Source of the DNA: Amycolatopsis lurida
GTDB lineage: Bacteria; Actinomycetota; Actinomycetes; Mycobacteriales; Pseudonocardiaceae
Assembly (NCBI RefSeq): GCF_900105055.1
Contig: NZ_FNTA01000002.1
Location: forward strand, 1-64,000
Reading direction: 5' to 3'
DNA: 64,000 bases
The notes under the pieces are model-generated. The model was not told where the DNA came from, did no database searches, and saw only the letters and a list, made by a program, of their open reading frames with translations. Positions 1 through 9,051 of the stretch are shown here, in pieces (the stretch's first letter is position 1; the number at the start of each line of letters is the position of its first letter). Position numbers and translations under genes: made by a program.

Positions 1-756
1 CTGTTCCGGGTCGAGGACACCTGGATCGGCAACCGCACGACCGCCGCGATCAAGATCAAGACCCTGCTGGGGCAGAAGAATCTGGTCCTCGACCCGGTCG
101 GCAACGCGGAACTGGATCCGGACGAGCCGATCCCGGTGCAGCGAACGAGCTCCCCCTACGACGTCACCACGGTGTTCAACGACCTCGCGAACACGGTGGG
201 CGCGATCGACACCGACCAGCTGGCGAAGGCGTTCGGGACCCTGTCGGAAACGCTCGGCGCCTCCACCCCGCAAGAGGTCCGGACCGCGTTCGACGGCATC
301 ACCGCACTGTCCAAGACGCTCGCTTCCCGTGACGAGGAGCTGGTGAAGCTGTTCGAGAACACGAACAAGGTGTCGAAGACGCTCGGGGACCGCTCGCAGC
401 AGATCGAGGCGTTGATCCGCGACGGCAACACCCTGCTGACGGAGCTGAACGCGCGCAAGGACGCCATCGCGAAGCTGTTCAGCGGGGTGAAGAACCTGTC
501 GATCCAGCTCAAGGGCCTGGTGGCGGACAACCAGAAGACGCTCGGCCCGGCGCTCGACCAGCTCGATCGCGTCGCCACCGTGCTGCTGCGGAACCAGGAC
601 AAGCTCGACGAAAGCCTGCGGCTTGCCGGTCCCTTCTACCGCCTGCTCGGCAACGCGGTCGGCAACGGCCGTTGGATCGACACCTACATCTGCGGGCTCG
701 TCCCGACCGGCGGCACGCCGGGCAGCTGCATGCCTTCGAGGAAGGGGGGACGCTGA
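1..756 (+). CDS. MCE family protein, 5'-truncated (MceC position)
   Basis: The reading frame is open from base 1, so the start lies before the window; 251 residues remain. The visible part is the C-terminal MCE region: long amphipathic helices with Leu/Val heptads and a conserved-looking tail (RWIDTYICGLVP, then GSCMP). Mce proteins form a periplasmic conduit for lipids or sterols, fed by YrbE permeases and an Mkl-type ATPase. The MceC assignment comes from position: it sits two genes before the lipoprotein gene, which in classical mce operons is mceE. The stop overlaps the next start (TGATG). Confidence 0.88.
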   Translation: MFRVEDTWIGNRTTAAIKIKTLLGQKNLVLDPVGNAELDPDEPIPVQRTSSPYDVTTVFNDLANTVGAIDTDQLAKAFGTLSETLGASTPQEVRTAFDGITALSKTLASRDEELVKLFENTNKVSKTLGDRSQQIEALIRDGNTLLTELNARKDAIAKLFSGVKNLSIQLKGLVADNQKTLGPALDQLDRVATVLLRNQDKLDESLRLAGPFYRLLGNAVGNGRWIDTYICGLVPTGGTPGSCMPSRKGGR

Positions 757-1760
757 TGGGGCGCCACTTCACATTGTCGGATCTCGGGGCGCAGGCCCGG
801 CGGCGGGCCTGGGTACGGCGGCTCGCGCTCGCCGTCGTCGCCGGGCTCCTCGTGACGGCCGCCTGGCCGCTGCTGACCAGGCAGGCCGACCGCGTCCTGA
901 CCGGGTTCTTCACCGCGACCGTCGGGGTGTACCCGAACACCGAGGTGCGGGTGCTCGGCGTCCCGATCGGCTCGGTGACCAAGGTCGAACCGCGCGGCAC
1001 GAACGTCGAGGTGACCATGACGGTCCGGCCCGACGTCAAGCTGCCCGCCGATGTCGGCGCCGTGGTGATCACGCCGAGCCTGGTCGCCGACCGGTACGTG
1101 CAGCTCACCCCGGTGTACGTCGGCGGGCCGGAGCTGGGCGACGACGGGCGGATCCCGCCCGAGCGCACCGTCACCCCGGTCGAGGTCGACGAACTGCTGG
1201 GCAGCCTCAACCAGCTGATGACCGCACTGGGGCCGAAGGGTGCCAACCGGGACGGCGCGGTCAGCGACGTCCTGACCAAGGCCGCCGCGTACCTCGACGG
1301 CAACGGCGGCAAACTCGGCGAGGCGATCAAGAACCTCGGCGAGTTCGCCAGGACGGCGAGCGATTCCAAGGACGACCTGTTCAACTCGATCGACAACATC
1401 GGCAAGTTCACCGCGATGCTCGCGTCGAACGACGACAAGGTGAAACAGGCGATCCAGCAGATCTCCTCGCTCAGCAAGATCCTGGCCGATCAGCGCGACC
1501 AGTTCTCCGGCGCGATGACCGAACTCACCGAGGCGCTCAGCGTGGTGCAGGGCTTCATCAAGGACAACCGGGGCAAGGTCAAGTCCGATGTGGACAAACT
1601 GGCCGAGATCACCAAGCTGCTCAGCCGGCAGAAGGCGTCGCTGAGCGAAGCGCTCGACGCCGCGCCGAACGCGCTGGCGAACGTGCTCGGCGCGTACAAC
1701 CAGGGCGCGGGCACGCTGGACGGCCGAGGGAACCTCACCGAATTCTCGGGGGCGAAATGA
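756..1760 (+). CDS. MCE family protein (MceD position)
   Basis: Protein of 334 residues in the Mce lipid-uptake complex. It has a short cytoplasmic N-terminus, one hydrophobic anchor at about residues 22-42, then an MCE domain (about 48-125; motifs VRVLGVPIGSV and ADRYVQLTPVY). The rest is a long helical region with repeated Asn/Asp/Lys-rich heptads that in this family builds the lipid tunnel. The frame is open upstream, but the ATG at 756 overlaps the preceding stop and gives a normal MceD start. The 3' end overlaps mceE by 4 bp (ATGA), implying translational coupling. Confidence 0.9.
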   Translation: MGRHFTLSDLGAQARRRAWVRRLALAVVAGLLVTAAWPLLTRQADRVLTGFFTATVGVYPNTEVRVLGVPIGSVTKVEPRGTNVEVTMTVRPDVKLPADVGAVVITPSLVADRYVQLTPVYVGGPELGDDGRIPPERTVTPVEVDELLGSLNQLMTALGPKGANRDGAVSDVLTKAAAYLDGNGGKLGEAIKNLGEFARTASDSKDDLFNSIDNIGKFTAMLASNDDKVKQAIQQISSLSKILADQRDQFSGAMTELTEALSVVQGFIKDNRGKVKSDVDKLAEITKLLSRQKASLSEALDAAPNALANVLGAYNQGAGTLDGRGNLTEFSGAK

Positions 1761-2734
1761 AAATCCGGCTCGCCGCGGTCCTGGTTCTCGTGCTGGCCGC
1801 CACCGGGTGCAGCGGCGGTGTCGACGTCTACGACATCCCGCTGCCGGGCGGAGCCGCGCTGGGTGAGCGCCCGATCCACGTCACGGCGAGTTTCACGAAC
1901 GTGCTGGATCTCGTGCCCCAGTCCGGGGTGAAGGTCAACGACGTCCCGGTCGGCCAGGTGCGGACCGTCGAGCTGGCGCCGGACGGCCGCAGCGCGGTGG
2001 TCGGCCTGCTCATCAACGGGGACGTGAACCTGCCTGCCAACTCCGTCGCACGGCTGCGTCAGGCGAGCATCCTCGGCGAGAAGTTCGTCGAGCTCGCGCC
2101 GCCGCCCGAGGGGACGCCGAGCGGGCGGCTGGTCGACGGCGCGGTGATCCCGCTGGCCAGTTCTTCGCTGACGCCGGAGATCGAGGAGGTGTTCGGCGCG
2201 CTTTCCCTGCTGCTCAACGGTGGCGGCGTCGCTCAGGTGCAGAACATCACCCGCGAACTCAACGACGCGCTCGGCGGCAAGGAAAGCGCGGCGCGCAGTC
2301 TGCTGTCCAATTTGGACAAGTTCGTGCGCGGTCTCGACGAACACAAGGCCGAGATCACTCGCGCCATCGAGAGCGTCAACAAGCTCGCGGCGACGCTGAA
2401 CGCGAACACCGAGGAGATCAAGGCGACGCTGAACGGGCTCACTCCCGGGATCGAGGTGCTGAACCAGCAGCGTCAGGCGCTGGTCGGGATGCTCAAGTCG
2501 CTGGACGGGCTCACCTCGGTCGCGGTCGACACGGTGAACCGCAGCAAGGACGACCTCGTCGCCGACCTCAAGGCGCTCGAACCATTGCTGCGGAAACTGG
2601 CCGATTCCGGGGACAAGCTGCCGAAGGCGATGGAGATGATCTTCACCTTCCCGTTCCCCGACGCCGCGCTGGAGGCCATCCGCGGCGACTACCTGAACAC
2701 GTTCCTGACCTTCAAGAACAGTGGTGGCCGCTGA
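1757..2734 (+). CDS. MCE family lipoprotein (MceE/LprK-like)
   Basis: Protein of 325 residues. The N-terminus is a classical lipoprotein signal with lipobox LAATGC, so the mature protein should be anchored to the outer face of the membrane through Cys20. The MCE domain follows (about residues 45-120; VPVGQVRTVELAPDGR, ASILGEKFVELAPP), then a coiled helical domain. A lipoprotein in fifth position is diagnostic of mce operons and fixes the naming of its neighbours. It starts at an ATGA overlap with mceD and ends in a TGATG overlap with mceF. The frame is open far upstream, but only this start gives the signal peptide. Confidence 0.92.
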   Translation: MKIRLAAVLVLVLAATGCSGGVDVYDIPLPGGAALGERPIHVTASFTNVLDLVPQSGVKVNDVPVGQVRTVELAPDGRSAVVGLLINGDVNLPANSVARLRQASILGEKFVELAPPPEGTPSGRLVDGAVIPLASSSLTPEIEEVFGALSLLLNGGGVAQVQNITRELNDALGGKESAARSLLSNLDKFVRGLDEHKAEITRAIESVNKLAATLNANTEEIKATLNGLTPGIEVLNQQRQALVGMLKSLDGLTSVAVDTVNRSKDDLVADLKALEPLLRKLADSGDKLPKAMEMIFTFPFPDAALEAIRGDYLNTFLTFKNSGGR

Positions 2735-3834
2735 TGCTGACCAAGTTCGTCCGCGTGCAGCTGGTGGTCTTCGTGACCATCGCGGTCCTCGGCGTCGCGT
2801 ACGTCGGCGCGACGTACGCGGGCCTGGACAAGCTGGTGCTCGATCGCGGGTACACCGTCAAAGTGCGGCTCGCCACCGGTGGCGGCATCTTCAGCAACGC
2901 CGAAGTCACCTATCGGGGCGTCCCGATCGGCCGGGTCGGCGAACTGCGGCTGACGGCCTCCGGGATGGAGGTCGACCTCGAGCTCGAGCCAGGCGGCCCG
3001 GAAGTGCCCGCGGACACCGAAGCCGTGGTCGCCAACCGATCCGCCGTCGGCGAGCAGTACGTCGATCTGCGGCCACGGCGTGGCGACGGCGCCATGCTGC
3101 AGGACGGTTCGGTGATCAGCGAGGCGGACACGAAGATCCCGCTACCGGTGGACATCGTCCTGTCCAGCGTGGACTCTTTCGCCAATTCGGTGCCGAAGCC
3201 CGCCCTGCGGACCGTGGTCGACGAGCTGTACAAGGCGACGTCCGACGCAGGCCCGGCGCTGGACCAGCTCGTCGGGCGGGGGATCGAGTTCGTGCAAGAG
3301 GCGAGCGCGCATGTCGGACCGGTGACCAGGTTCGTGACCGACGCGCAGACCGTGCTCGACACCCAGGTCTCGCAGGCGGACGCGATCCGCTCGTTCGGTG
3401 CCAACGCGAAACTGCTCGCCGCGACGTTGAGAAGCTCCGACGGTGATCTGCGGCGGTTGATCCCGGCCGTCCCGGCGGCCGCGAACGAGGTCAGCACGCT
3501 CCTGCGGGAGTCCGGCCCGAGCCTCGGCATCCTGCTGGCGAATCTGCTGACCACCGCGGACGTGCTGGAAACGCGTCAGGACGGTATCGAGCAACTGCTG
3601 GTCACGGCGCCGAAAGCGGTCGCCGCGGGACACGCGATCATGGGACCGGACGGCGCGCGTGTCGGCCTCTCGCTGACGTTCTTCGATCCGCCGCCGTGCG
3701 TCACCGGTTACGGGACCGCCTACCGCGACGGACTCGACACGTCGCCGCGCCCGTTGAACACCGCGGCGCGCTGTGCCCTGCCCAAGGGCAACCCCACGAA
3801 CGTGCGCGGCTCGCAGAACGTGCCGGGAAGGTGA
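2734..3834 (+). CDS. MCE family protein (MceF position)
   Basis: Protein of 366 residues with an N-terminal membrane anchor (about residues 8-28, LVVFVTIAVLGVAYV) and an MCE domain (about 38-115; VTYRGVPIGRVGEL, VGEQYVDLRP). A long helical region follows, ending in a Cys-containing tail (DPPPCVTGYG). It is the last of the six canonical MCE subunits and begins on the last base of the mceE stop codon. The C-terminal part with two Cys and Pro-rich segments is usual for MceF. Role: subunit of the lipid/sterol import channel. Confidence 0.9.
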   Translation: MLTKFVRVQLVVFVTIAVLGVAYVGATYAGLDKLVLDRGYTVKVRLATGGGIFSNAEVTYRGVPIGRVGELRLTASGMEVDLELEPGGPEVPADTEAVVANRSAVGEQYVDLRPRRGDGAMLQDGSVISEADTKIPLPVDIVLSSVDSFANSVPKPALRTVVDELYKATSDAGPALDQLVGRGIEFVQEASAHVGPVTRFVTDAQTVLDTQVSQADAIRSFGANAKLLAATLRSSDGDLRRLIPAVPAAANEVSTLLRESGPSLGILLANLLTTADVLETRQDGIEQLLVTAPKAVAAGHAIMGPDGARVGLSLTFFDPPPCVTGYGTAYRDGLDTSPRPLNTAARCALPKGNPTNVRGSQNVPGR

Positions 3835-3839
3835 AGGCC

Positions 3840-4343
3840 ATGACTCGAATCGCCGCGTTCCTCGCCGCCGTTGCCACGGCTTCGGCGGCTTGGTTCGGTT
3901 ACTCGTGGTGGGACGCGAGCAACGACGACGGCGTCGCGCGCGCGACGGTCCGTGAGGAGGCGTTGCAGGTGGGCAGGCAGGCCGTCGCCGCTCTGACCAC
4001 TTTGGACTATCGGCAGGCCGAGCAGGGCTACCAGAACTGGCTGAACCTGTCCGGCGGTGCGTTGCACGACGAACTGGCGCGGGACCGCGAAGGCGGGCTC
4101 GGCCGGATCGGCCAGGCGAAAACCGTCACCACCGGCCGGGTCGTCGACGCCGCGGTGACCGAAGTGGACAGTGGCGGCGGAACGGCCGAGGTGATCGCTT
4201 CGGTCGAACTCGAGGTGCGGCCCGAAGGCGGGGAAGCGGTGACCAAGCACAACCGGTTCCGCGCCGGCCTGAACCGGACACCGGACGGGTGGCGCGTCAC
4301 GTCGCTCGGCCAGGTGCCGGTGACCGACACCGGAAAGCGCTGA
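3840..4343 (+). CDS. Mce-associated membrane protein (Mam-like), first
   Basis: Protein of 167 residues, five bases after mceF. A hydrophobic N-terminal segment (about residues 4-20, ending FGYSWWDAS) acts as signal anchor. The outer domain has the fold expected of Mce-associated proteins: helix EALQVGRQAVAALTTLDYR followed by a beta-rich NTF2-like part. In Mycobacterium and Rhodococcus such proteins (Mam, OmamA) stabilise Mce transporters. The start is the ATG at 3840; the frame is open further upstream but that part has no signal anchor. Only local similarity to the next protein is visible, mainly shared architecture. Confidence 0.8.
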   Translation: MTRIAAFLAAVATASAAWFGYSWWDASNDDGVARATVREEALQVGRQAVAALTTLDYRQAEQGYQNWLNLSGGALHDELARDREGGLGRIGQAKTVTTGRVVDAAVTEVDSGGGTAEVIASVELEVRPEGGEAVTKHNRFRAGLNRTPDGWRVTSLGQVPVTDTGKR

Positions 4344-4354
4344 CGGAGGACGGG

Positions 4355-4996
4355 ATGACCACGAAACGAGCCGTCAAACCGGCGCGGCGCGCGGTGAAGG
4401 TCGCCGGGAAGATGGGTGGGAGCACAAAGGTTCTCGAAGTGCCCGCCGAGGACGTTCCCGAGGAAGTTCTCGAGGAGGCCCCGGCCGTTGTCGCTCCGGT
4501 GCGGCGGCGGGGCGCGATGGTGTTCGGCGCGGTCGCGCTGGTGATGGCGGGCTTCGCGGGGTGGTTCGCCATCGAGGCGAGGGACGCCACGGCGGTGCTG
4601 GCGCACAACACGGCGCTGACCGACGTCGCCACCACCGCGGAGGTGAGCGACCAGATCGGCAAAGCGCTCGGCACGGTCTTCTCCTACCGCTACGACGATC
4701 CCGCCAAGAGCGAGCAAGCCGCGAAAGAAGTCCTCACCGGGCCGGCGCTGGGGCAGTACGACCAGCTGTTCGCGCAAGTCCGTGGGCTCGCGGCGGAGCA
4801 GAAACTGGTCGTGACCTCGACCGCGGTGGTCTCGGGGGTGAAGGTACTCGACGGGGACCGGGCGTCGCTGCTGGTGTTCCTGGACCAGACCGGCGTGCGC
4901 GGGGACGGGCAGCGCAGTTCCGGTGCGGCTCAGTTGAGCGTCAGCGCGGAACGAGCCGAGGGTAAGTGGCGGGTGACCGCGCTGGCCGCCGCCTGA
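4355..4996 (+). CDS. Mce-associated membrane protein (Mam-like), second
   Basis: Protein of 213 residues preceded by a good ribosome site (GGAGG, about 8 nt upstream of ATG 4355). A basic, then acidic cytoplasmic tail of about 50 residues leads into one transmembrane helix (about 52-72, MVFGAVALVMAGFAGWFAI). The outer domain is NTF2-like, as in other Mce-associated proteins. Length and layout match the second mam gene that closes many actinobacterial mce operons. An inverted repeat that could end the transcript follows at 5011. Confidence 0.8.
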   Translation: MTTKRAVKPARRAVKVAGKMGGSTKVLEVPAEDVPEEVLEEAPAVVAPVRRRGAMVFGAVALVMAGFAGWFAIEARDATAVLAHNTALTDVATTAEVSDQIGKALGTVFSYRYDDPAKSEQAAKEVLTGPALGQYDQLFAQVRGLAAEQKLVVTSTAVVSGVKVLDGDRASLLVFLDQTGVRGDGQRSSGAAQLSVSAERAEGKWRVTALAAA

Positions 4997-5010
4997 CTGG
5001 TGCGTTCTGC

Positions 5011-5063
5011 GAGGGGTGTGGGGGAATAGGGACACTCGACGTCCCTGTTTCCCCACACCCCTC
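5011..5063 (+). terminator. Long inverted repeat after the mce operon, probable terminator
   Basis: Two 23-bp arms (5011-5033 and 5041-5063) are complementary except for two positions around a 7-nt spacer. The core is GAGGGGTGTGGGG on the left and its complement on the right. It lies 14 bp after the last mce-associated gene. There is no U-tract, so termination would have to be of the GC-rich, T-less actinobacterial kind. Confidence 0.6.
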
Positions 5064-5123
5064 ACTCAATGTCACTAAGGCCCCGCGAGGGAGACCGAGC
5101 GTGACGCGCGGCCCCCGGGAAGG

Positions 5124-5174
5124 TTCCCAATGTCGCCTTTGAGACGCTCAGCGTCTCAAAGGCGACATTGGGAA
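5124..5174. repeat. 51-bp perfect palindrome between convergent genes
   Basis: Arms 5124-5148 and 5150-5174 are perfectly complementary over 25 bp around one central C. The arm begins TTCCCAATGTCGCCTTTGAG. It sits between the end of the mce operon and the 3' end of the first PucR gene. Such a long perfect palindrome can act as a bidirectional terminator or can be a mobile REP-like element. Confidence 0.75.
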
Positions 5175-5209
5175 CACGCGGGTCGGCTTGGCCACTTCGC
5201 CGAGCGCCT

Positions 5210-5224
5210 CCAATGTGGCATTGG
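5210..5224. repeat. Short palindrome sharing its arms with the 51-bp palindrome
   Basis: CCAATG-TGG-CATTGG lies 35 bp beyond the 51-bp palindrome and repeats its CCAATG/CATTGG ends with a 3-nt loop. It may be a shortened derivative of the same repeat, or the terminator hairpin of the minus-strand PucR gene ending at 5250. Confidence 0.45.
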
Positions 5225-5249
5225 GGGCACCCCGAGCAGCCCGCAAATC

Positions 5250-6494
5250 TCACGAAGGGGCGGCCCGCAGGGCCAGGATCATCTCGAACCGCCGCTCAGG
5301 ATCCCGCAGCCCGTCCGAGAACAACGCCTCCAGTTCCTGGGCGCGAGACCGCACGGTCTGCGGGTGCACCGCCAGCCGTTCCGCCACCTCGCGGACGTTC
5401 CCGCAAGTCTCCAGCCACGCCAGCAGCGTCCCCGCCAGCCGCGAATGCTGCTTCCCGGTCAACCCGGCCAGCGGCCCGAGGCGTTCCCGGACGAGTTCGG
5501 TGGCCAGAAACGGTTCCTTGTGCAGCCACAGACGCGAAAGATGATCGACGCACCACGTCACGGGCTCGTCGGCGAGCGCGCCGGAGCCGACGAGCCGCAC
5601 TGCCTCGCGCGCGGCGCGCAACGAACGTGCCGCGAAAACGGGTGGGACGGCGGGGCCGATCGCGGCCCGCCAGCCGGTCAGTTCTTCGGCGAATCGGTCC
5701 CGTTCGTCCGGTTCCGGGGCAGGGAGCAGGAGACAGGGGGAGGCACTCTCGAAATCGGCCAGCGCGCTCGGCGCGGCTGCCGGCGCTTCGTCCGACGGCC
5801 GGTCGAGGGCGACGGCGACGAGCAGGTCCGGTAGTTGCCAGCGGGCCAGGTCGGCGGCGTGTTTGACGGCCTCGGGCGGCGACGGCGGCTCGGCGAGCAG
5901 GAGTTCCATCAACCGGTGCCGCCGGCGCTCCAGTGCGCCGGCGGCCTTTTCCCGTGCCTCGGCATGACCCTCGACCGAGAGCGCCGACAGTTCGTCGATG
6001 TAGGCGAAGATGGCTTCCGCGAGCAGGCACAGCGTCGCCGAAGGAACTCCCGCGCGACGGCCCGCTTCGGCCACCCGGCGCCACGTCACCCTGGCACCGA
6101 CGCGGTACGCCGCCTGGAGGACGTCGACGTTGCGGCCCTGCTGGAATTCCTGGACGCCCAGGCTCAGGAACACGCTCCGGCGGTCCTCGGACGGCGCTTC
6201 CGGGTTCCCGATCCGTTCCACGAACTGCAGGAACGCCATCTGGACGCCGGTCTTGAGCGCTTTCCCGAACGCGCCGTCCAAAGGCCGCGCGTAGTCGGGG
6301 ATGGTCCGCTGGATCTCGCGGACCACCTCCCCGGCCACGTCTGCCAGCACCGGTCTGAACACCGTCGCCAGTTCTCTCGGCAGCAACGCCCAGAGCTGCA
6401 CCGAGCGCCCGCTCGGCCCACCCGGCCGGGCAGGCGTGAGCAGCGGACCGTACGTCGCTTCGACCCCGCTGCGGGCGTCCTGCGGTCGGGTCAC
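5250..6494 (-). CDS. PucR family transcriptional regulator 1
   Basis: Protein of 414 residues. The C-terminus carries the PucR-type helix-turn-helix (REVAERLAVHPQTVRSRAQEL, about residues 365-385). The middle is a CdaR/GGDEF-like domain (about 200-320). The N-terminal third (about 35-170) is an all-helical sensor-like region shared by all four PucR proteins here (LPREL, QAAYRVGARVTWRRV, EAIFAYIDELSALSVEG). PucR proteins are usually local activators of catabolic or stress genes; the ligand is unknown. It lies 36 bp after the next PucR gene on the same strand and may be co-transcribed with it. Confidence 0.85.
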   Translation of the reverse strand: MTRPQDARSGVEATYGPLLTPARPGGPSGRSVQLWALLPRELATVFRPVLADVAGEVVREIQRTIPDYARPLDGAFGKALKTGVQMAFLQFVERIGNPEAPSEDRRSVFLSLGVQEFQQGRNVDVLQAAYRVGARVTWRRVAEAGRRAGVPSATLCLLAEAIFAYIDELSALSVEGHAEAREKAAGALERRRHRLMELLLAEPPSPPEAVKHAADLARWQLPDLLVAVALDRPSDEAPAAAPSALADFESASPCLLLPAPEPDERDRFAEELTGWRAAIGPAVPPVFAARSLRAAREAVRLVGSGALADEPVTWCVDHLSRLWLHKEPFLATELVRERLGPLAGLTGKQHSRLAGTLLAWLETCGNVREVAERLAVHPQTVRSRAQELEALFSDGLRDPERRFEMILALRAAPS

Positions 6495-6530
6495 CTCGTC
6501 ACCTCGTTGTGAGTGGGAAACGCTGATCTG

Positions 6531-7883
6531 TCAGTCCTCGGCGAGCAAGGCCTCCGCCCGCAGGGCGATCTCCATGTCGAGCCGGTCGTCGGCGTTGTTC
6601 AACCGGTCGCCGAAGAGATCGATGAGCTGGTGCATGCGGTACCGGACGGTCTGGGGGTGGACCTTGAGTTTCTTCGCGATCTCCGGAGCGCTGCCCCGGG
6701 ATTGCAGCCAGATCAGCAACGTCTCGCCGAGCCGCGCCCGCTGTTTGGGGGTGAGGTCGTCGAACGGGGCGAGGCTGCGCGTGCACAGTTCACGGACCAG
6801 GAACTCGTCCGCGAGCAGCCACAGGGTGGACAGGTGATCGCTGTACCGCGTGACCGGATTGTCCGGAAGAACCCCCCGCTGGATCAGCCGCAGTGTGCGA
6901 CGGGCCCACAGCAGGGAGCGCGGCGCTTCGGTGAGCCGCACGGCCGGTCCGATCACCGCGCGCCAGCCGGGGAGCCGTTCGGCGAGATCCTTCAAGTGCT
7001 TGTCCGGGTCTCCGGTGACCAGGCAGGGTTTGGGGCCTTCGAAGTCGACGAGGACGTCGGCGTCCAGGTCTGCGCTGTCGGGGTCCAGCGGGCCGAGCCG
7101 TCGCTCCAGTGCGACGACCGTGATCTCGGTGGGCAGCGCCCACTGCGCGTTGGCGGCGTGGGACGCGATGGACTGTGGTGAGGACGGGGGATCGGAGAGC
7201 ATCAGTTCGAGCAGCCTGCGCCTGCGTCTGGCCCTGGTGCCCGCGGCCCGCTCCTGCGCGGCCGTGTAGCCCTCGATGGACAGTGCGGAAATCTCGTCCA
7301 CGTAAGCGAAAATCGCTTCGGCCGCGGTGCACAGGAGATCGGCGTCCGCTCCGATCGCCTGCCCGAATTCCGAAACGTGCCGCCATGCGACGCGGCCGCC
7401 GACCCGGTAGGCCGTCTGCAGGCAGTCGAGGCTGCGGCCCTCGTTGAATTCGACCTTCCCGAGGTTGCGGAACACCGCCGACCACTTGTCGAGCGGCGCT
7501 GTCCCCTGACCGACGGTATCGAGGCAGTGCAGGATCGCCTGCCGGATACCCTGCGTGATGATCTGTCCGAACGCGCCTTCCAACGGCTGCGCGTACTCGG
7601 GAACGGCTCGTTGCACCTCCTGCAGGATGGCTCGTGCCAAGGGGTCGGCCCGCGGCCGGAACCGCTCGCCAAGGTCTCTGGGCAGTGACGCCCACAGTCC
7701 GTTCGCACCGGTGCTGCGCACAGGTCGGTTCTCCACTGGGGTTCTCGGTGCCGGCGTGAAGGCGCGCGGTCGCTGGACCGGACCCGGTGGCTGGCGGAGC
7801 GGGGTGGCGGGGTGACGCACGCCGGGTTCGGGCCGTGCGGACCGCAGATCGTGCCGCGAGAATCCGGTATCCAAGTCGGTCAT
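6531..7883 (-). CDS. PucR family transcriptional regulator 2
   Basis: Protein of 450 residues with the same three-part layout: Pro/Arg-rich tail of about 60 residues, helical N-terminal domain (SLPRDLGERFRP, LQTAYRVGGRVAWRHV, AEAIFAYVDEISALSIEG), CdaR-like middle and C-terminal HTH (PEIAKKLKVHPQTVRYRMHQL). ATG 7883 is chosen because AAGGA lies about 9 nt upstream; an alternative TTG at 7922 has no ribosome site. It is the closest relative of PucR 1 by eye. Target genes are unknown; the adjacent hydrolase is a candidate. Confidence 0.85.
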   Translation of the reverse strand: MTDLDTGFSRHDLRSARPEPGVRHPATPLRQPPGPVQRPRAFTPAPRTPVENRPVRSTGANGLWASLPRDLGERFRPRADPLARAILQEVQRAVPEYAQPLEGAFGQIITQGIRQAILHCLDTVGQGTAPLDKWSAVFRNLGKVEFNEGRSLDCLQTAYRVGGRVAWRHVSEFGQAIGADADLLCTAAEAIFAYVDEISALSIEGYTAAQERAAGTRARRRRRLLELMLSDPPSSPQSIASHAANAQWALPTEITVVALERRLGPLDPDSADLDADVLVDFEGPKPCLVTGDPDKHLKDLAERLPGWRAVIGPAVRLTEAPRSLLWARRTLRLIQRGVLPDNPVTRYSDHLSTLWLLADEFLVRELCTRSLAPFDDLTPKQRARLGETLLIWLQSRGSAPEIAKKLKVHPQTVRYRMHQLIDLFGDRLNNADDRLDMEIALRAEALLAED

Positions 7884-8061
7884 GTTTTTTATCCTTGCTG
7901 GCAACAAAATCAGCCTCTTCAACGGTGAAGCCGATCCAGATTTTGTGGCTCACGCAACATAAAATCCGGCCGAGAGGACTGTCAACGGCTGGCGGGAGCT
8001 TGATCGGCCACCTGGATGGACTACACCCGAACGGGTGGTCCGATCCGATGGTGGGTGACAT

Positions 8062-9051
8062 TTAGGCAGGCCTGAGATGGCGTCCGGATGACAATTTTTC
8101 CGGGACGTTTCCGGGCGCTTCCGCCGCCTCGCTGGCGCGGATGAGCACCTCGACGACCTCGTCCAGGGTCAACCGGGCCGGCGCGGTCCCGGTGAGGAAG
8201 CGTTCGAGCTCGTCACCGAACCGGGCCGGGGCGGCCACATGTGGAAAGTGTTTCGCATTTTCGAACACCGTCAATCGGCTGTCCGGCAGCACTTCGGCGG
8301 TCGCACGGCCGTGGGCGACCGGGATGAGCGGGTCGCGCGCGCCCCAGACGACGAGGGTGGGCACCTCCCGGGCGAGATAGAGCTTGTCGATCGCGCTCGC
8401 GCGCTGACCCCTGAGGTCGATCAGGCTGCGCGCGATGGACAGGAATGCCCGCCGCCTGCCCGGGGCGGCCAGTGACGCGAAGTGACGGATCAGCTCCCGG
8501 GTCTCGGGAGAGAGCTTTCCGCCGCACGAGCGGCAGGCGGCGGCGATCCCGCGGGCGATCGCGACGGTGGCCGGGTTGACCGCGAGGGTGAGTGCCGCGT
8601 TCGCCCCAGGCAGCGCCGTCGCGCGCAGTACCGGGGACACCTGCGGGCCGAGCCCGCCGCTGTCCACGAGCACCAGCCGGGCACACATCTCGGGGAACTG
8701 GTAGGCGAACTGCATGGCGATCCCGCCGCCGAGGGAATGCCCGACGATGGTCGCGTGCCGGTTCCGGGTGAGCGCGAGGACGTCGCGGACCACGCTGGCC
8801 ATCGCGCCGAGGCCGTAATCGGCCCGAGGGGCGGCGGAATCGCCGTGGCCCGGCAGGTCGGGAGCGAGGACGTGGCGCCCGAACCCGGTTCGCTCGAAGT
8901 GGTCGAGCAGCGGGACCCAGGTCTCGCTGCTGCCCGAGATCCCGTGCAGCAGCACGAGCGGTTCGCCCGCAGCGTCCTTTGTGGACGGAACGTATTCCCG
9001 TAGCCGGATTTCCCGTCCGTGCAGGGTCAGTGTGCGCGCTTCGAGGGCCAT
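8062..9051 (-). CDS. Alpha/beta hydrolase
   Basis: Protein of 329 residues with the alpha/beta-hydrolase fold. It has the oxyanion motif LLHGISGSSETW, nucleophile elbow GHSLGGG (Ser about residue 113), acid residue in WGARDPLIPV and catalytic His in NAKHFPHVAAP. No signal peptide is visible, so it is probably cytoplasmic. Substrate cannot be told; the family includes C-C hydrolases, haloperoxidases and esterases. ATG 9051 has AAGGCGGGA upstream; the open frame further upstream lacks protein-like sequence. It is flanked by PucR regulators on the same strand, so regulation by one of them is plausible (inference). Confidence 0.82.
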   Translation of the reverse strand: MALEARTLTLHGREIRLREYVPSTKDAAGEPLVLLHGISGSSETWVPLLDHFERTGFGRHVLAPDLPGHGDSAAPRADYGLGAMASVVRDVLALTRNRHATIVGHSLGGGIAMQFAYQFPEMCARLVLVDSGGLGPQVSPVLRATALPGANAALTLAVNPATVAIARGIAAACRSCGGKLSPETRELIRHFASLAAPGRRRAFLSIARSLIDLRGQRASAIDKLYLAREVPTLVVWGARDPLIPVAHGRATAEVLPDSRLTVFENAKHFPHVAAPARFGDELERFLTGTAPARLTLDEVVEVLIRASEAAEAPGNVPEKLSSGRHLRPA

